From positions 7,597,001 through 7,661,000 of the forward strand of contig NC_019678.1 in assembly GCF_000316665.1 (NCBI RefSeq): a stretch of 64,000 nucleotides of DNA. The letters run 5' to 3'. The notes under the pieces are model-generated. The model did not search any database and was not told where the DNA came from. It saw only the letters and a program-made list of their open reading frames with translations. This stretch comes from Rivularia sp. PCC 7116. GTDB taxonomy: Bacteria; Cyanobacteriota; Cyanobacteriia; Cyanobacteriales; Nostocaceae. Positions 28,301 through 36,787 of the stretch are shown here, one piece after another (the first letter of the stretch is position 1; each line of letters begins with the position of its first letter). A program made the position numbers and the translations under genes.

Positions 28301-28414
28301 TTATCAGTCAGCTACCAAATTATTACAGAGAAACATGCTGGCAAGTTGTTTTGTCATTCGGTAGTTGGAGAGGGAACAAGTTTTATGATTGAGATTCCTA
28401 TTATTCATCGGTAA
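25391..28414 (+). CDS. Multi-PAS sensor histidine kinase
   Basis: 1007 residues with no membrane segment. An N-terminal coiled coil and PAS (about 30-150) precede two near-duplicate coiled coil plus PAS modules (about 155-300 and 300-450, both with [12 protein letters not shown]/[12 protein letters not shown] and FPYVSSGC). Two further PAS domains follow (about 460-585 and 590-720), each ending in an ITxRKQAE-type PAC. The transmitter has the H-box [14 protein letters not shown] with His756, an ATPase domain with N-box [11 protein letters not shown]1 DNGCGIPP and [12 protein letters not shown]. No receiver domain is attached, and no response regulator gene is adjacent. Cytoplasmic sensor; signal unknown. 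Confidence 0.92.
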   Translation: MNENSITIDKSIYESLIQENQQLKAELQWSQQLFQLAIDNIPHSMFWKDRNSVYLGCNRNLAEDAGVDKPENIVGKSDYDLPWTKEEAQWFRECDKRVMDSGLPELNIIETQVQADGNRFWLDTNKIPLRDGEGNVVGIFGTYENITQRKQVEENLKKLNETLEARVERRTAKLRETEARLSRLADNVPGMIYQFQLNPDGVISFPYVSSGCQDIWEVEPQEVYDDGELLFRMIYPEDLLKLKNAIVKSAETLENWESEWRMTTGSGQYKWLKGISKPQLQTDKSILWDGCIVDITQRKQAENALQKLNEELEARVAQRTAELAKTEARLKKLTDNVPGMIYEFCLHPDATMSFPYVSSGCEEIFEIKPSQLTQPESSELVFSDIHPEDLPQVEKSIAISAQTLRNWEHEWRSITASNRKKWLKGIAKPELQVDNSIIWYGCVVDITEQKKVEAKLREKEQFLRSIYDGLEHNIYVLDVEGDELLCVGINSFGLRMMGLSTAEVIGKTVKELFGLEASADIYLRCKKCIETGKAITYEETLTLQGREMCFLTTLNPIKDSQGEVYRLIGTTLNITERKQAEEKLQASQHFIQRITDSSPNVLYIYDFEKQKTIYVNKEAVSFLGHFKEDILASIDELMLEITHPQDLEKIVSQQQKMLAAADGDILEFEYRLKDSDEEWHWFYDRQMVFNRKEDGTVKQILGVATDITKRKQAEIEVQQKAIELENTLKKLQETQAQLIQTEKMSGLGQMVAGVAHEINNPANFIHANVSFVEEYSQDLIRLVELYQKHYSNPVPEIQEEIDNIDLDFLKIDLQNIVRSMGEGTRRIREIVLSLRNFSRLDEAEFKEVNIHEGLESTLMILQNRLKLKNNSSGIAVIEEYGNLPLIECYPSQLNQVFLNILVNAIDALEEQISKKNGFIPKITILTKKINQNTAQICISDNGCGIPPSIVPKLFNPFFTTKEVGKGTGLGLSVSYQIITEKHAGKLFCHSVVGEGTSFMIEIPIIHR

Positions 28415-28504
28415 TAGGGAATTGGGCATTAGTAATTGCTAACAAAGACATTTGAAAAATCAAAATCAAAATCTAAAGTTCAATCATCCGTTGTTAAAAT
28501 CGAG

Positions 28505-28613
28505 GGCATTGCTGAATTAAAATATGAATTTATTCTTACTATTTAAGGGTAGCCCTCTAAATCTCCAAAAATTGAAGATTAGAGGGCTATTCATACTTTT
28601 AATTAGCAACGCC
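28505..28613 (+). mobile_element. Family B MITE copy 1 (109 bp)
   Basis: Ends GGCATTGCTGAATT and AATTAGCAACGCC. The interior has AGCCCTCTAAATCTCC and GAGGGCTATTCATACTTTT, forming a long hairpin. The flanks AAATC match on both sides, but the last three bases of an 8-bp duplication differ (AAATCGAG versus AAATCTTA). Confidence 0.8.
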
Positions 28614-28635
28614 AAATCTTAAATACAAAATTTAA

Positions 28636-28661
28636 AACCCCTCTCAGTCATGAGCGGGGTA
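28636..28661 (-). terminator. Terminator of the 34-residue membrane ORF
   Basis: CCCCTCTCA (28638-28646), loop GTCA, TGAGCGGGG (28651-28659), one mismatch. On the minus strand the stem is followed by TTTTAAATTT. It lies about 40 bases past the stop at 28699. Confidence 0.6.
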
Positions 28662-28698
28662 ATACTAATTTATATTAAACGAAAATATTTTCTTTATC

Positions 28699-28803
28699 TT
28701 AAAACATGTTCATGATAGTGATTACACTCGCGCCAGTAATCATTACAAAAAAGCCCATAAGTAAGGATTCTTTGAGTGCATTAGGAGCTTTTGATTCCTT
28801 CAT
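28699..28803 (-). CDS. Very small membrane protein, 34 residues
   Basis: Minus-strand frame MKESKAPNALKESLLMGFFV continuing MITGASVITIMNMF-stop. The charged N-terminus, one hydrophobic segment of about 18 residues and short tail resemble the tiny subunits of photosynthetic or respiratory complexes, but it matches none that I recognise (not PetM, PetN, PsaM, PsbN, CydX or KdpF). Support for a real gene: an AGG-containing leader upstream of the ATG, an independent terminator right after it, and clean codons in a repeat-filled spacer. Single-copy in the window. Confidence 0.5.
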   Translation of the reverse strand: MKESKAPNALKESLLMGFFVMITGASVITIMNMF

Positions 28804-29109
28804 ATTTCACAACCTTTTGTTTTTAAACTTTTTCCAGACTACCAATTTTCCGTATAATTATCTACAAAACCATATCAAAACTTAAAATTACGCAAACTTA
28901 CTTAGTAATTGCGATAGCAAGCAGTTTCTAGTGGCTCCCTTAATTCAATTTGACAGATTTACCCTAGCCCAATGTGGAATACAGTTCTCCCGCTAATAGC
29001 ACAAACCATACGAATCTCATTAAATATTGCATCAGTCTCAACAAGAGCCGGAGACTCCAGCAACAGTTGTTAATAGTCTGGCAACTCAACAAAGCCCAGA
29101 AAAATAAAG

Positions 29110-29381
29110 GCATTGCTGAATTGAGATATGAATTTATTATTACTGTTTTAGGACTTACGCAACCGGCACATTTTTCTTGTAGGGTGCTGTGACACTTTGA
29201 GTAACTGTGAACGTAGTAACAATGTTTTCAGTGTCACGCACCAAACGGACATTGTGACAATTGCGTAAGTCCTGTGTTTAATAGCAGCCCCCTAAATTCC
29301 CGCTTCTTTGGGGAACTTTAAAATATATTTCTTCCCCAGAATTGGGGGTTGGGGCTGTTCATACTTTTAATCAGCAACGCC
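29110..29381 (+). mobile_element. Family B MITE copy 2, split by a family A element; TSD AAAATAAA
   Basis: Outer ends GGCATTGCTGAATTGAGATA (29110 on) and ATCAGCAACGCC (ending 29381). A perfect 8-bp duplication AAAATAAA lies at 29102-29109 and 29382-29389. Removing the inserted family A element and one copy of its duplication leaves about 141 bp, close to the 145-bp copy at 39803. Confidence 0.85.
29150..29275 (+). mobile_element. Family A MITE copy 4 (126 bp) nested in family B, TSD TGTTT
   Basis: Perfect 13-bp inverted ends AGGACTTACGCAA and TTGCGTAAGTCCT, with duplication TGTTT at 29145-29149 and 29276-29280. The interior has GTAGGGTGCTGTGACAC and GTGTCACGCACC, which also pair. The insertion point lies inside the family B element. 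Confidence 0.92.
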
Positions 29382-29555
29382 AAAATAAATAGAATAAAAA
29401 AGTTTTCCCCTCTTCCCCCTCCCTTACTTCACTCTGGGAACCACTGTATTGTTAGCTTGTTAATTATTAACTGCTTAATCCCGACCGGATTATGTGCCTT
29501 TGTGCGGTAAAATTACTTTATCCTTGGTATATAAGCATTTGAGCAATTAATTTTC

Positions 29556-30278
29556 ATGACTATTTCTACGGCATCTACCAAATCTAGCAATTTCAATTTG
29601 GAAGAGTTGAACCAAAAATATGAAACTGCCCATCCAAGAGAGATTTTGGCATGGTCTGCGGAGAATATTTCTACTGGGTTAGTGCAAACTAGCGCTTTTA
29701 ACGTAGATGATATTGTCATTACTGATATTCTCTATCGCGAACTTAAGCAGCAATCACCTGTTATTTTTCTCGATACGCTGTTTCATTTCCGCGAAACTTT
29801 AGAATTAGTGGACAAAGTAAAAAAGTTGTATAACGTTAATTTGAAAATTTATACAAATGAGGAAGTAGATAGCCGCGAAGCCTTTAATGCTAAGTACGGC
29901 GAAGCGCTTTGGGACAAAGATATTGCGAAATTCCACGACGTTACTAAAATTGAACCTTTGCAAAGAGGATTAGACGAACTTGACACTGTTGCTTGGATCA
30001 CCGGACGCAGAAGAGATCAAGCACCAACTCGTGCAAGTATGCCAATTTTTGAATTAGATAAAAAAGGTCGTCTTAAAATTAATCCTTTAGCTACCTGGAC
30101 TCGTAAAGAAACTTGGGATTTTGTTGAAGAACATAAAGTAATTTACAATCCTTTACACGACCAGGGTTATCCCAGCATTGGCGATGAGCCTATCACTACT
30201 AAAGTTGCTGAAGGTGAAAGCGAACGCGATGGAAGATGGAGAGGTAGTGGTAAAACTGAGTGTGGAATTCACATTTAG
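29556..30278 (+). CDS. cysH: Phosphoadenylyl-sulfate (PAPS) reductase, thioredoxin-dependent
   Basis: 240 residues. Reduces PAPS to sulfite in assimilatory sulfate reduction, cytosolic. ILAWSAENISTGLVQTSAFNVDDIV is the PP-loop-like nucleotide region, followed by FLDTLFHFRETL, WITGRRRDQAPTRASMP and the catalytic C-terminal KTECGIH. The only Cys is in that ECGIH motif, so the CC...CxxC cluster of APS reductases is absent, which supports PAPS and thioredoxin use. A family hairpin terminator follows at 30318-30338. Confidence 0.93.
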   Translation: MTISTASTKSSNFNLEELNQKYETAHPREILAWSAENISTGLVQTSAFNVDDIVITDILYRELKQQSPVIFLDTLFHFRETLELVDKVKKLYNVNLKIYTNEEVDSREAFNAKYGEALWDKDIAKFHDVTKIEPLQRGLDELDTVAWITGRRRDQAPTRASMPIFELDKKGRLKINPLATWTRKETWDFVEEHKVIYNPLHDQGYPSIGDEPITTKVAEGESERDGRWRGSGKTECGIHI

Positions 30279-30317
30279 AATATCGAAGGTTAAGAACAAT
30301 TAATATTTATTGTGTAG

Positions 30318-30350
30318 AGACGTTGCAATGCAACGTCTTTCTATTTTTTA
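30318..30350 (+). terminator. AGACGTTGCA hairpin with T-run after cysH
   Basis: AGACGTTGCA (30318-30327), one base, TGCAACGTCT (30329-30338), then TTCTATTTTTTA. It lies 40 bases past the cysH stop and belongs to the same palindrome class as the hairpins at 6321, 36715 and 57407. Confidence 0.75.
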
Positions 30351-30523
30351 TTGGTATTGAGAATTTGGTGAAATAGTACCAAAAAATAGTTGTAAGTTAT
30401 AAGTTATAAGTTATGAGTTATGAGTTACTAATGCTAAATTTACTATTTCATGACTCAGCTTTTAAAACCCGCAAACTATATTTCTTTCCGATTAATCTAA
30501 CAACTAACAACTAATAACTAATT

Positions 30524-31831
30524 ATGATTAAAATCCTACACCTTTCCGATATCCACATGGGAAGTGGCTTTACCCACGGACGTATCAATCCGGAAACTGG
30601 ATTAAATACGCGATTAGAAGATTTTGTCACGACTCTATCTGTATGCATGGATCGCGCGATCGAACAACAAGTAGATTTGGTGTTATTCGGTGGGGATGCT
30701 TTTCCTGATGCAACTCCCCCGCCCTACGTACAACAGGCTTTTGCAAGTCAGTTTCGCCGTTTGGTAGATGCTCAAATTCCTACCGTATTGCTTGTAGGCA
30801 ATCACGATCAGCATTCTCAGGGACAAGGGGGAGCTAGCTTATGTATTTACCGTACTTTGGGCGTTCCTGGGGTTATTGTAGGAGATACTTTAGATACACA
30901 TAATGTTCAAACTCGTAGCGGTGAAGTACAGGTAATTACTTTACCTTGGTTAACTCGTTCTGCTTTAATGACTCGTCAAGAGACTCAAGGTTTATCGCTC
31001 GGGGAAATCAATCAATTATTAACCGAACGTTTGCAAGTTGTGCTAGAAGCAGAAATCCGTCGTCTCGATCCCGATATTCCGATTATACTTTTAGCCCATT
31101 TAATGGCTGACAAAGCAAACTTGGGAGCAGAGCGCTTTTTAGCTGTGGGGAAAGGTTTCACTCTTCCTTTATCTTTACTTACACGTCCGTGTTTTGATTA
31201 TGTCGCTTTGGGACATGTACATCGACACCAAAATTTGAATAAATCTAACAAACCGCCGGTAGTATACCCCGGAAGCATCGAACGAGTTGATTTTAGCGAA
31301 GAAAAGGAAGACAAAGGTTATGTAATGGTAGAAGTCGAATCCGGCAGCGCTAAATGGGAATTTTGTCCTTTAGCAGTTCGCAGTTTTCGTACCATTGAAG
31401 TAGACGTGTCCAAAACTGAAGATCCACTCGCGGCGATCGCTAAATCTGTAGCCAAAAACAATATTGAAGATGCAGTTGTTAGGTTAGTTTACAAGCTTCG
31501 TTCGGAACAGTTAGATTTAATTGATAACTCTTCGTTACAGGAAATATTAAGCCCAGCCCATACTTATACTATTCACCCAGAATTAGTAAGCCAGTTGGCT
31601 CGCCCCCGCGTTCCAGAATTGAGTGCCAGCAGTAGCATCGATCCCATGGAAGCATTAAAAACTTATCTTAATAATCGAGAAGACCTCCAGGATATAGCTG
31701 ATTCTATGCTACAAGCGGCACATACTCTATTAGGAGAAGATGATGAATTGTTTGATTCTATAGAGGAGAAAAATAATTCGGAAGAACACAATGCTGCAAA
31801 CAGCCAAAATCAACAGTTACGTTTATTATAA
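30524..31831 (+). CDS. sbcD: DNA repair exonuclease SbcD/Mre11-type subunit
   Basis: 435 residues. Metallophosphoesterase motifs in order: DIHMGSGF (D-x-H), GGDAFPD (GD), GNHDQHS (GNHD), AHLMAD, GHVHRHQ (GxH). The C-terminal part has the capping region and a Ser/Asn-rich acidic tail. The partner ATPase SbcC is not in the window. SbcCD-type nucleases cleave hairpins and long palindromes; the hairpin-rich sequence of this window is a natural substrate class, though no special link is shown. An imperfect ACATGGTAG...CTACCATGT repeat (31861-31921) follows and may be a weak terminator. Confidence 0.85.
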   Translation: MIKILHLSDIHMGSGFTHGRINPETGLNTRLEDFVTTLSVCMDRAIEQQVDLVLFGGDAFPDATPPPYVQQAFASQFRRLVDAQIPTVLLVGNHDQHSQGQGGASLCIYRTLGVPGVIVGDTLDTHNVQTRSGEVQVITLPWLTRSALMTRQETQGLSLGEINQLLTERLQVVLEAEIRRLDPDIPIILLAHLMADKANLGAERFLAVGKGFTLPLSLLTRPCFDYVALGHVHRHQNLNKSNKPPVVYPGSIERVDFSEEKEDKGYVMVEVESGSAKWEFCPLAVRSFRTIEVDVSKTEDPLAAIAKSVAKNNIEDAVVRLVYKLRSEQLDLIDNSSLQEILSPAHTYTIHPELVSQLARPRVPELSASSSIDPMEALKTYLNNREDLQDIADSMLQAAHTLLGEDDELFDSIEEKNNSEEHNAANSQNQQLRLL

Positions 31832-32601
31832 ATAATTCATTAAACAATAATTCCGAACTAACATGGTAGTGCAACAGAATTTTCACAAGGTAACATGACA
31901 GTAAAATACCGCCTACCATGTTTAATAAAAGTAATTGCTAGGCTCTAATTTATAATTTATCAGTTACAATAAGAATATTTTTTATCTAGTTTAATCTCAT
32001 ATTTATTTTGTCTTTCAATCCTTTTTACTGCCTATCACTTTGCTTTTTATGCTGTTATTAATGCTTTTTAGACTATAAAATTAATCCAATCTCTTTTAGA
32101 AAAAAGTCTTTAGATTCTTAAAATTATTTAAACATTCCCTATTACCTATTAGCCAATAGAAGTTACCTACCTTTAAATAGAAAATAGCCATCAACAGCGA
32201 AGACAATACACAACTTATATATATAAATATTAGTTACCGAGCAATTGTTTATTTATATAGCTTTGATAAATAAATCATAATGAAAGTGTTAAATAGTATA
32301 ATATAGACGTTGGTTCTGCTAAACAAAATATAGAGAATATCTAAAGATTCACCAAAAATTCGTAAAAATATATCCTTTGTAAATTTATATTTTTATAGTA
32401 TGAACTCTTTGTATGATATTAATAATTTAGGAGTTGATTCTCCTTTCCTCCCTTCTGTCCCTAGATTCGGCTAGTTTTCAGTATTGATAAGTGTCTCAAG
32501 CTTTGATGCCACTTTTGCTTACAAAAATGATGCACCCAACTAATTATTAGTCGCGGTGCATTATTACTTCGTTGCAAATGTAGAAGTAAAATTAATAAAA
32601 A
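31832..32601. other. AT-rich spacer, no gene seen
   Basis: 770 bases with many stops in all frames. The only structure noted is the inverted repeat AACATGGTAG (31860-31869) and CTACCATGTT (31913-31922), about 43 bases apart, just downstream of sbcD. Confidence 0.6.
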
Positions 32602-33132
32602 ATGAATAATATTCACAATAGTGTAAATTTTGATACCCCGTTTATTAAAAGCTATCTTGCTATTTTAAAAAATAAAAAGGTAGTAAATCATAGAGACAGA
32701 ACAAGAAAAATAATTCAAGAAGCGACCGAAGAGTTGGCTTCCTCTTTCAATGGTATTCCTTCAAATATTGATGATGTTTTTATCGGTTTAAAAAATCATT
32801 TACGAAAAAATCCAAAAATACTTGGCAGCGCATTCGCTTTTTCACCGGAGATAATGTGTTCTTGTCCTTTTGTATTGAGAGATGTAAACAAATTTGTTAG
32901 TAAAGATATTGCAGATACATTGATGTATTCTAATACAGTTTGGTATGAAGTCCCAGTGAAGCAAAGAAAACCTATTTGGAGCGTTCCTTATTTTGACATC
33001 GGAAAAAGTGGTGAAGATATTTTACTAACAACTTATTCTGTACCGTTATTTAGTAGAGATTCTCACATATTTGGTGTAGTTATCAGCGACCTTTTATTAG
33101 CAAGGTTAGAGGATATCCAAAAAATAGAATAG
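32602..33132 (+). CDS. Stand-alone Cache/PDC-like sensory domain protein
   Basis: 176 residues. The frame matches one lobe of a Cache domain as found outside sensor kinases and chemoreceptors: FAFSPEIMCSCPFVLRD, then TVWYEVPVKQRKPIWSVPYFDIGKSGEDILLTTYSVPLFSRDSHIFGVVISDLLLARL with the usual W-Y-x2-P, P-x-W-S-x-P-Y and T-Y-x-V-P elements. There is no signal peptide, membrane segment or output domain, unlike typical Cache proteins of 350 or more residues. It could be a relic of a larger sensor or a free ligand-binding protein. Confidence 0.6.
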   Translation: MNNIHNSVNFDTPFIKSYLAILKNKKVVNHRDRTRKIIQEATEELASSFNGIPSNIDDVFIGLKNHLRKNPKILGSAFAFSPEIMCSCPFVLRDVNKFVSKDIADTLMYSNTVWYEVPVKQRKPIWSVPYFDIGKSGEDILLTTYSVPLFSRDSHIFGVVISDLLLARLEDIQKIE

Positions 33133-33169
33133 CTATGCAATTTTATATTAAAGTGTAAGATGTCTATTT

Positions 33170-33391
33170 ATGAATATCGAAATACAGGGTGCATTTAATC
33201 ATTTAAGTATTATATATACTATATTCTCGATATCTTTTTTGATTAACTGGATAAGGTTTAAGTCTCGCCATCCAAGTTTATATCCAGAAGATAAATTTAT
33301 ATCTTTTATCATCATTTTGATTATTACTGTACTATGGTTATTTGCTTTACCTTTTTACTGGATAGAACAGTCGAGAAAAAATAAAATATAA
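33170..33391 (+). CDS. Small two-helix membrane protein
   Basis: 73 residues with two hydrophobic segments (YTIFSISFLINWI, about 16-30, and FIIILIITVLWLFALPFYW, about 46-66) separated by a basic/acidic loop, ending in RKNKI. No family recognised. It starts 38 bp after the Cache-like gene on the same strand, which suggests co-transcription, so it might anchor or signal for the Cache protein; this is inference only. Confidence 0.5.
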   Translation: MNIEIQGAFNHLSIIYTIFSISFLINWIRFKSRHPSLYPEDKFISFIIILIITVLWLFALPFYWIEQSRKNKI

Positions 33392-33523
33392 ACAGTACAA
33401 AAATCAAATTCATAAGTTGATGTGCAGCTATCATTGCATCAAAAGAAATAGTTATATGACGGTTTTAACTTGGGTGGAATGCAAAGACAATTGATAGAAG
33501 TCTAATGGAAAAGGGTGCTGCCA

Positions 33524-33556
33524 ATTTTGACGGGAAGAATATCTCCCCGCCAAAAT
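33524..33556. terminator. Bidirectional hairpin between convergent genes
   Basis: ATTTTGACGGGAAGA (33524-33538) pairs with TCTCCCCGCCAAAAT (33542-33556) at 13 of 15 positions around a 3-base loop, with A/T flanks. It lies between the convergent genes ending at 33391 and 33622. Confidence 0.65.
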
Positions 33557-33621
33557 TTCTTCATCCCACCATAAGGATGTATTTTACTCAACCGAAAAGG
33601 GCTATATTTTCGATGAATAAG

Positions 33622-35856
33622 TTAGAAGAATTTATTTCTTAAGACAATATTTTCATCGTCTGAAGAATCTTTAGAATTTGCTGCTTTTTCTGCATCTTCT
33701 TGTCTGCCTTTATTGTAAGCTTTTACAGAATTATCATCGACTACGGCATCTGATTTACCAAATTCAAAGCTTCCTACGTCAACAGCTTTACCTATTTTGC
33801 GCTGTTTGCTATCTGCATCGCCTTTTAAGTATTCAGGCATGACATTTGTACCCGCATCAACTGCCGCAGAATTAGCAGTTAAGTGGTAATCTTTAGCTTT
33901 TGCATCGGAGAAACCGACTGATTTGACTTCAAAGTTATTTGTTTCTTCAATATTATTGACTCCATCGCCTGTTTCAAATAGTTTATCAGCGCCGTCTGTA
34001 AATAAGTTGTTGTCCAATACTATATCTTCTGCATCTTCAACAAAACCATGACGGTATTCAGAATCTGCAAAGATATTGTTACGCAGTACAACATTAGAGA
34101 CTTTATCTCCTTCAAAGAAGTCACTACCATCAATCACAAACGACTGAACATTGCCAGACAAAGTATTATTGGTAATTTCAACATCCTTAACATTACTACC
34201 TACCATTATTCCAGCGCCACTGTTAACACCTTGAGTTCCATTGTCATAAACCACGTTATTAAAAACGCGAATATCTCTGACATCACCAGCACCAGGCTCC
34301 TCATCATTAATCACAATTCCTTCTGAGGTATTACCGTAAACTTTATTGTTGTAAATATCGATATTGAAACTGTCAGCGCGATTACCATCAACGTAGATAG
34401 CGGGACCACCGTTATAACCTGCGGCTGTACCGCCTATTTTTGCAACCTCCGTCACAGTGTTATTGTGAATCGAACCATTTCGAGAGCCTGTTTTGACATC
34501 AATACCCTCACGGGTTCCTTCTTTCACAATATTGTTCGCAACCTCGAAACCGTCAACACCCCAAATACTCAATGCCTCCTGCGTACCTCTAGTATCGCCG
34601 AGTCCAGTCCATCTCCAGTTTGCTCGTTCAATCTTATTGTCTACAACCTTGATATCTTGGCTAGTAACTTCAGCCTCTCCACCCTCGTAATAACTTTCAG
34701 GTAAGACAATAATACCTGAAGCACCAGTCTCGAATGTATGGTTATTCTGAACAATCATATTGTTTGCATCTCTCAAGGCAATACCAGCCCAGGAAGTATT
34801 TTCAATTCGGAAACCATCGATAATCCAATGTCCTTGATTAGCCGATTGAATCACACCTTCTCTAAAATCTCCGACATTAGGATCTGGATCGCGCAAAGTA
34901 ACATCACCATCAGCCTTTAATGTAATATGACCTAGTTCTTCATTTCCAGATTTATCCAGAGTAATCAACTCTGTATATGTACCGGGTTGTACTAAGATGG
35001 TATCTCCAGCTTTTACCGCAGAATCTTTTTGAACGGCGTGGTTAACGGTTTTCCAAGGCTTTTCTTTTGTCCCTGGATTATCATCGCTACCGTCTAGAGA
35101 TACATAGTATGTTTGAGCATCCATCGGAGACTTTATACTGTCATCTTTGCCAGCATCCTTATCGATAGAAGAGTCTATGTTACCACCTGGATCGGTATCT
35201 GTTTCGATAGAAGAGTCTATGTTACCACCTGGATCGGTATCTGTTTCGATAGAAGAGTCTATATTACTACCTAGATCGGTATCTGTTTCGGTAGAAGAAT
35301 CCATTGGAATAAATTCTACATAGTCAATTCGAGCGAATTCACCTAAATTACTTTCTGCTTCAATCTTAAAATCATCTCCTGGTTGCAGTTCAATTTCTGA
35401 ATGGGTGACGCGGGATGTCAAAGCCTCTGCTGCTGCTTTATCCGCAGGCAAATCTTTGTCGAATGAAAAGGTTTCAAGCTTACCTGCAACAGTTATATCT
35501 ACAGAAGAAACTCCATCATTTTCATCATAGAAACCTACATTTACCTCATAAGTTCCGGCTTCACCATTAAAAACACCTGTTGCCGTGCCACTATTACTAT
35601 CGCTGCCCAAAAGAGAAATATGTTTTCCCTCTGAAGAAGCATTATTTGACTCAATTTGATAGTTGCTTAACGTTAATTCCTCCGCTTCGTAACGCAAAAT
35701 ATCTTCTGACAAGGTAGGTAACATTGAGGAATTACCGGAATTCTGTGAATCATCTGCAACCATTCCTGCTGCTTCTAATCCTGAATTCGGAACTAATTCT
35801 TGGGGATTTGCAGACAAAGAGGATTCGTTATTAAGTGATATGTCGAAATCATTCAT
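33622..35856 (-). CDS. CBM plus right-handed beta-helix surface protein (768-type)
   Basis: 744 residues from ATG 35856 (MNDFDISLNNES), preceded by AGGAGAAAG. After about 55 residues a CBM6/35-like module (YEAEELTLSNYQ to FARIDYVEF) is followed by a 14-residue linker unit repeated three times (TDTDPGGNIDSSIE). A DUF1565-type beta-helix domain then begins YYVSLDGSDDNPGTKEKPWKT and carries ladder motifs (NNMIVQNNHTFETGASGIIV), ending in a choice-of-anchor Q-like VDVGSFEFG and a charged tail. No classical signal peptide. The family suggests binding or cleavage of acidic polysaccharides (lyase or epimerase fold); catalysis is not shown. Close paralogue of the next gene upstream. Confidence 0.85.
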   Translation of the reverse strand: MNDFDISLNNESSLSANPQELVPNSGLEAAGMVADDSQNSGNSSMLPTLSEDILRYEAEELTLSNYQIESNNASSEGKHISLLGSDSNSGTATGVFNGEAGTYEVNVGFYDENDGVSSVDITVAGKLETFSFDKDLPADKAAAEALTSRVTHSEIELQPGDDFKIEAESNLGEFARIDYVEFIPMDSSTETDTDLGSNIDSSIETDTDPGGNIDSSIETDTDPGGNIDSSIDKDAGKDDSIKSPMDAQTYYVSLDGSDDNPGTKEKPWKTVNHAVQKDSAVKAGDTILVQPGTYTELITLDKSGNEELGHITLKADGDVTLRDPDPNVGDFREGVIQSANQGHWIIDGFRIENTSWAGIALRDANNMIVQNNHTFETGASGIIVLPESYYEGGEAEVTSQDIKVVDNKIERANWRWTGLGDTRGTQEALSIWGVDGFEVANNIVKEGTREGIDVKTGSRNGSIHNNTVTEVAKIGGTAAGYNGGPAIYVDGNRADSFNIDIYNNKVYGNTSEGIVINDEEPGAGDVRDIRVFNNVVYDNGTQGVNSGAGIMVGSNVKDVEITNNTLSGNVQSFVIDGSDFFEGDKVSNVVLRNNIFADSEYRHGFVEDAEDIVLDNNLFTDGADKLFETGDGVNNIEETNNFEVKSVGFSDAKAKDYHLTANSAAVDAGTNVMPEYLKGDADSKQRKIGKAVDVGSFEFGKSDAVVDDNSVKAYNKGRQEDAEKAANSKDSSDDENIVLRNKFF
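35164..35289 (-). repeat. 42-bp in-frame tandem repeat, three copies
   Basis: Unit GATAGAAGAGTCTATGTTAC... begins at 35164, 35206 and 35248. Copies 1 and 2 are identical; copy 3 has a few changes. It encodes the 14-residue acidic linker repeated between the CBM and beta-helix domains, a likely site of length variation. Confidence 0.85.
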
Positions 35857-35928
35857 GAGTAACTTTCTCCTGAAAATGAATTCGGCAAACACACGCTGAT
35901 ATTTAACTGACACTTCCAGTTTTAACAA

Positions 35929-36710
35929 TAAAAATTGAGGTTTAAAGTGATATTAAAAACCTCTGAATATAAAAAATATAGATAAATACTTAGTAAGAAA
36001 TGCCTATATAAAATTCTTTAATCAATGACTAAATTCATATTATTATTTGTCAAAAAAAAAGCATAAATCTCTCTCAAAACAAGATTACGGAAAATAATTG
36101 TTTTAATATTTGTATATCTGGGCTTTGAAGCAAAAAGTGAGTATTTACCTAAGCATAATAACTTAGTTAACCAAGATGACATGCCGCTCATAATTTGTAT
36201 TGATTTATGATTTTATCAATTTTTATAATTTCCAAATATAATAAAATCTAAACTATATATACTGCAATATAAAGGTTTCAGAGAATTACAAAACATTGCT
36301 TATCTCCAAGTCAAAAAAGCGCGATCGCAAATTTTTTAATAGATCAATTTTCTGAAGTCTCAGGATGCAAAAATATAATTTGAGATTCATAGGAGTTTAT
36401 CAAAACTTATCTAAAAGACAAAAATACACTATTGAAGATTAAATAAAATGAAGTGGATTGATAAATTAAAGACTTATGTAGGTAGCCAAATATGATTATA
36501 GGGTTTGTAGCTTAGAAAAAATTTACAGCAGTAATAAAGCTTGTAGTGTTACACACCAAGCAATAGCTAGGATAAAAACGTAATTCCTGAAATTTATATG
36601 GGATAAAAAAATCGCAGAGAACACTAAGGAAGAAGAGAGAGAAAGTTTAACATTGCTCAATTGAGTGATGAATTATATTCATCTACATGTTGTGACAAAT
36701 CCGAAACTCA
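35929..36710. other. AT-rich spacer, no gene seen
   Basis: About 780 bases with no coding frame that I can support. A HIP1 site lies at about 36322. The 5' leader of the downstream gene is in its first 70 bases. Confidence 0.55.
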
Positions 36711-36712
36711 TG

Positions 36713-36740
36713 TAGAGACGTAGCATGGCTACGTCTCACA
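36713..36740 (-). terminator. GAGACGTAGC palindrome downstream of the 933-type gene
   Basis: GAGACGTAGC (36715-36724), ATG, GCTACGTCTC (36728-36737), perfect. It lies about 50 bases past the stop of the minus-strand gene at 36788 and belongs to the palindrome class also seen at 6321, 30318 and 57407. Confidence 0.5.
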
Positions 36741-36787
36741 CAATATAAAATTACAACTTCATATTTCTCAGCAACACTCTTTATCTG

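Noticed and set aside
28974-29192. 72-residue plus-strand frame
   Set aside because: It runs across spacer and into the nested family B/A elements; no domain or ribosome site.
35164-35289. Possible CRISPR-like repeat
   Set aside because: The 42-bp units are contiguous and in frame within a coding linker.
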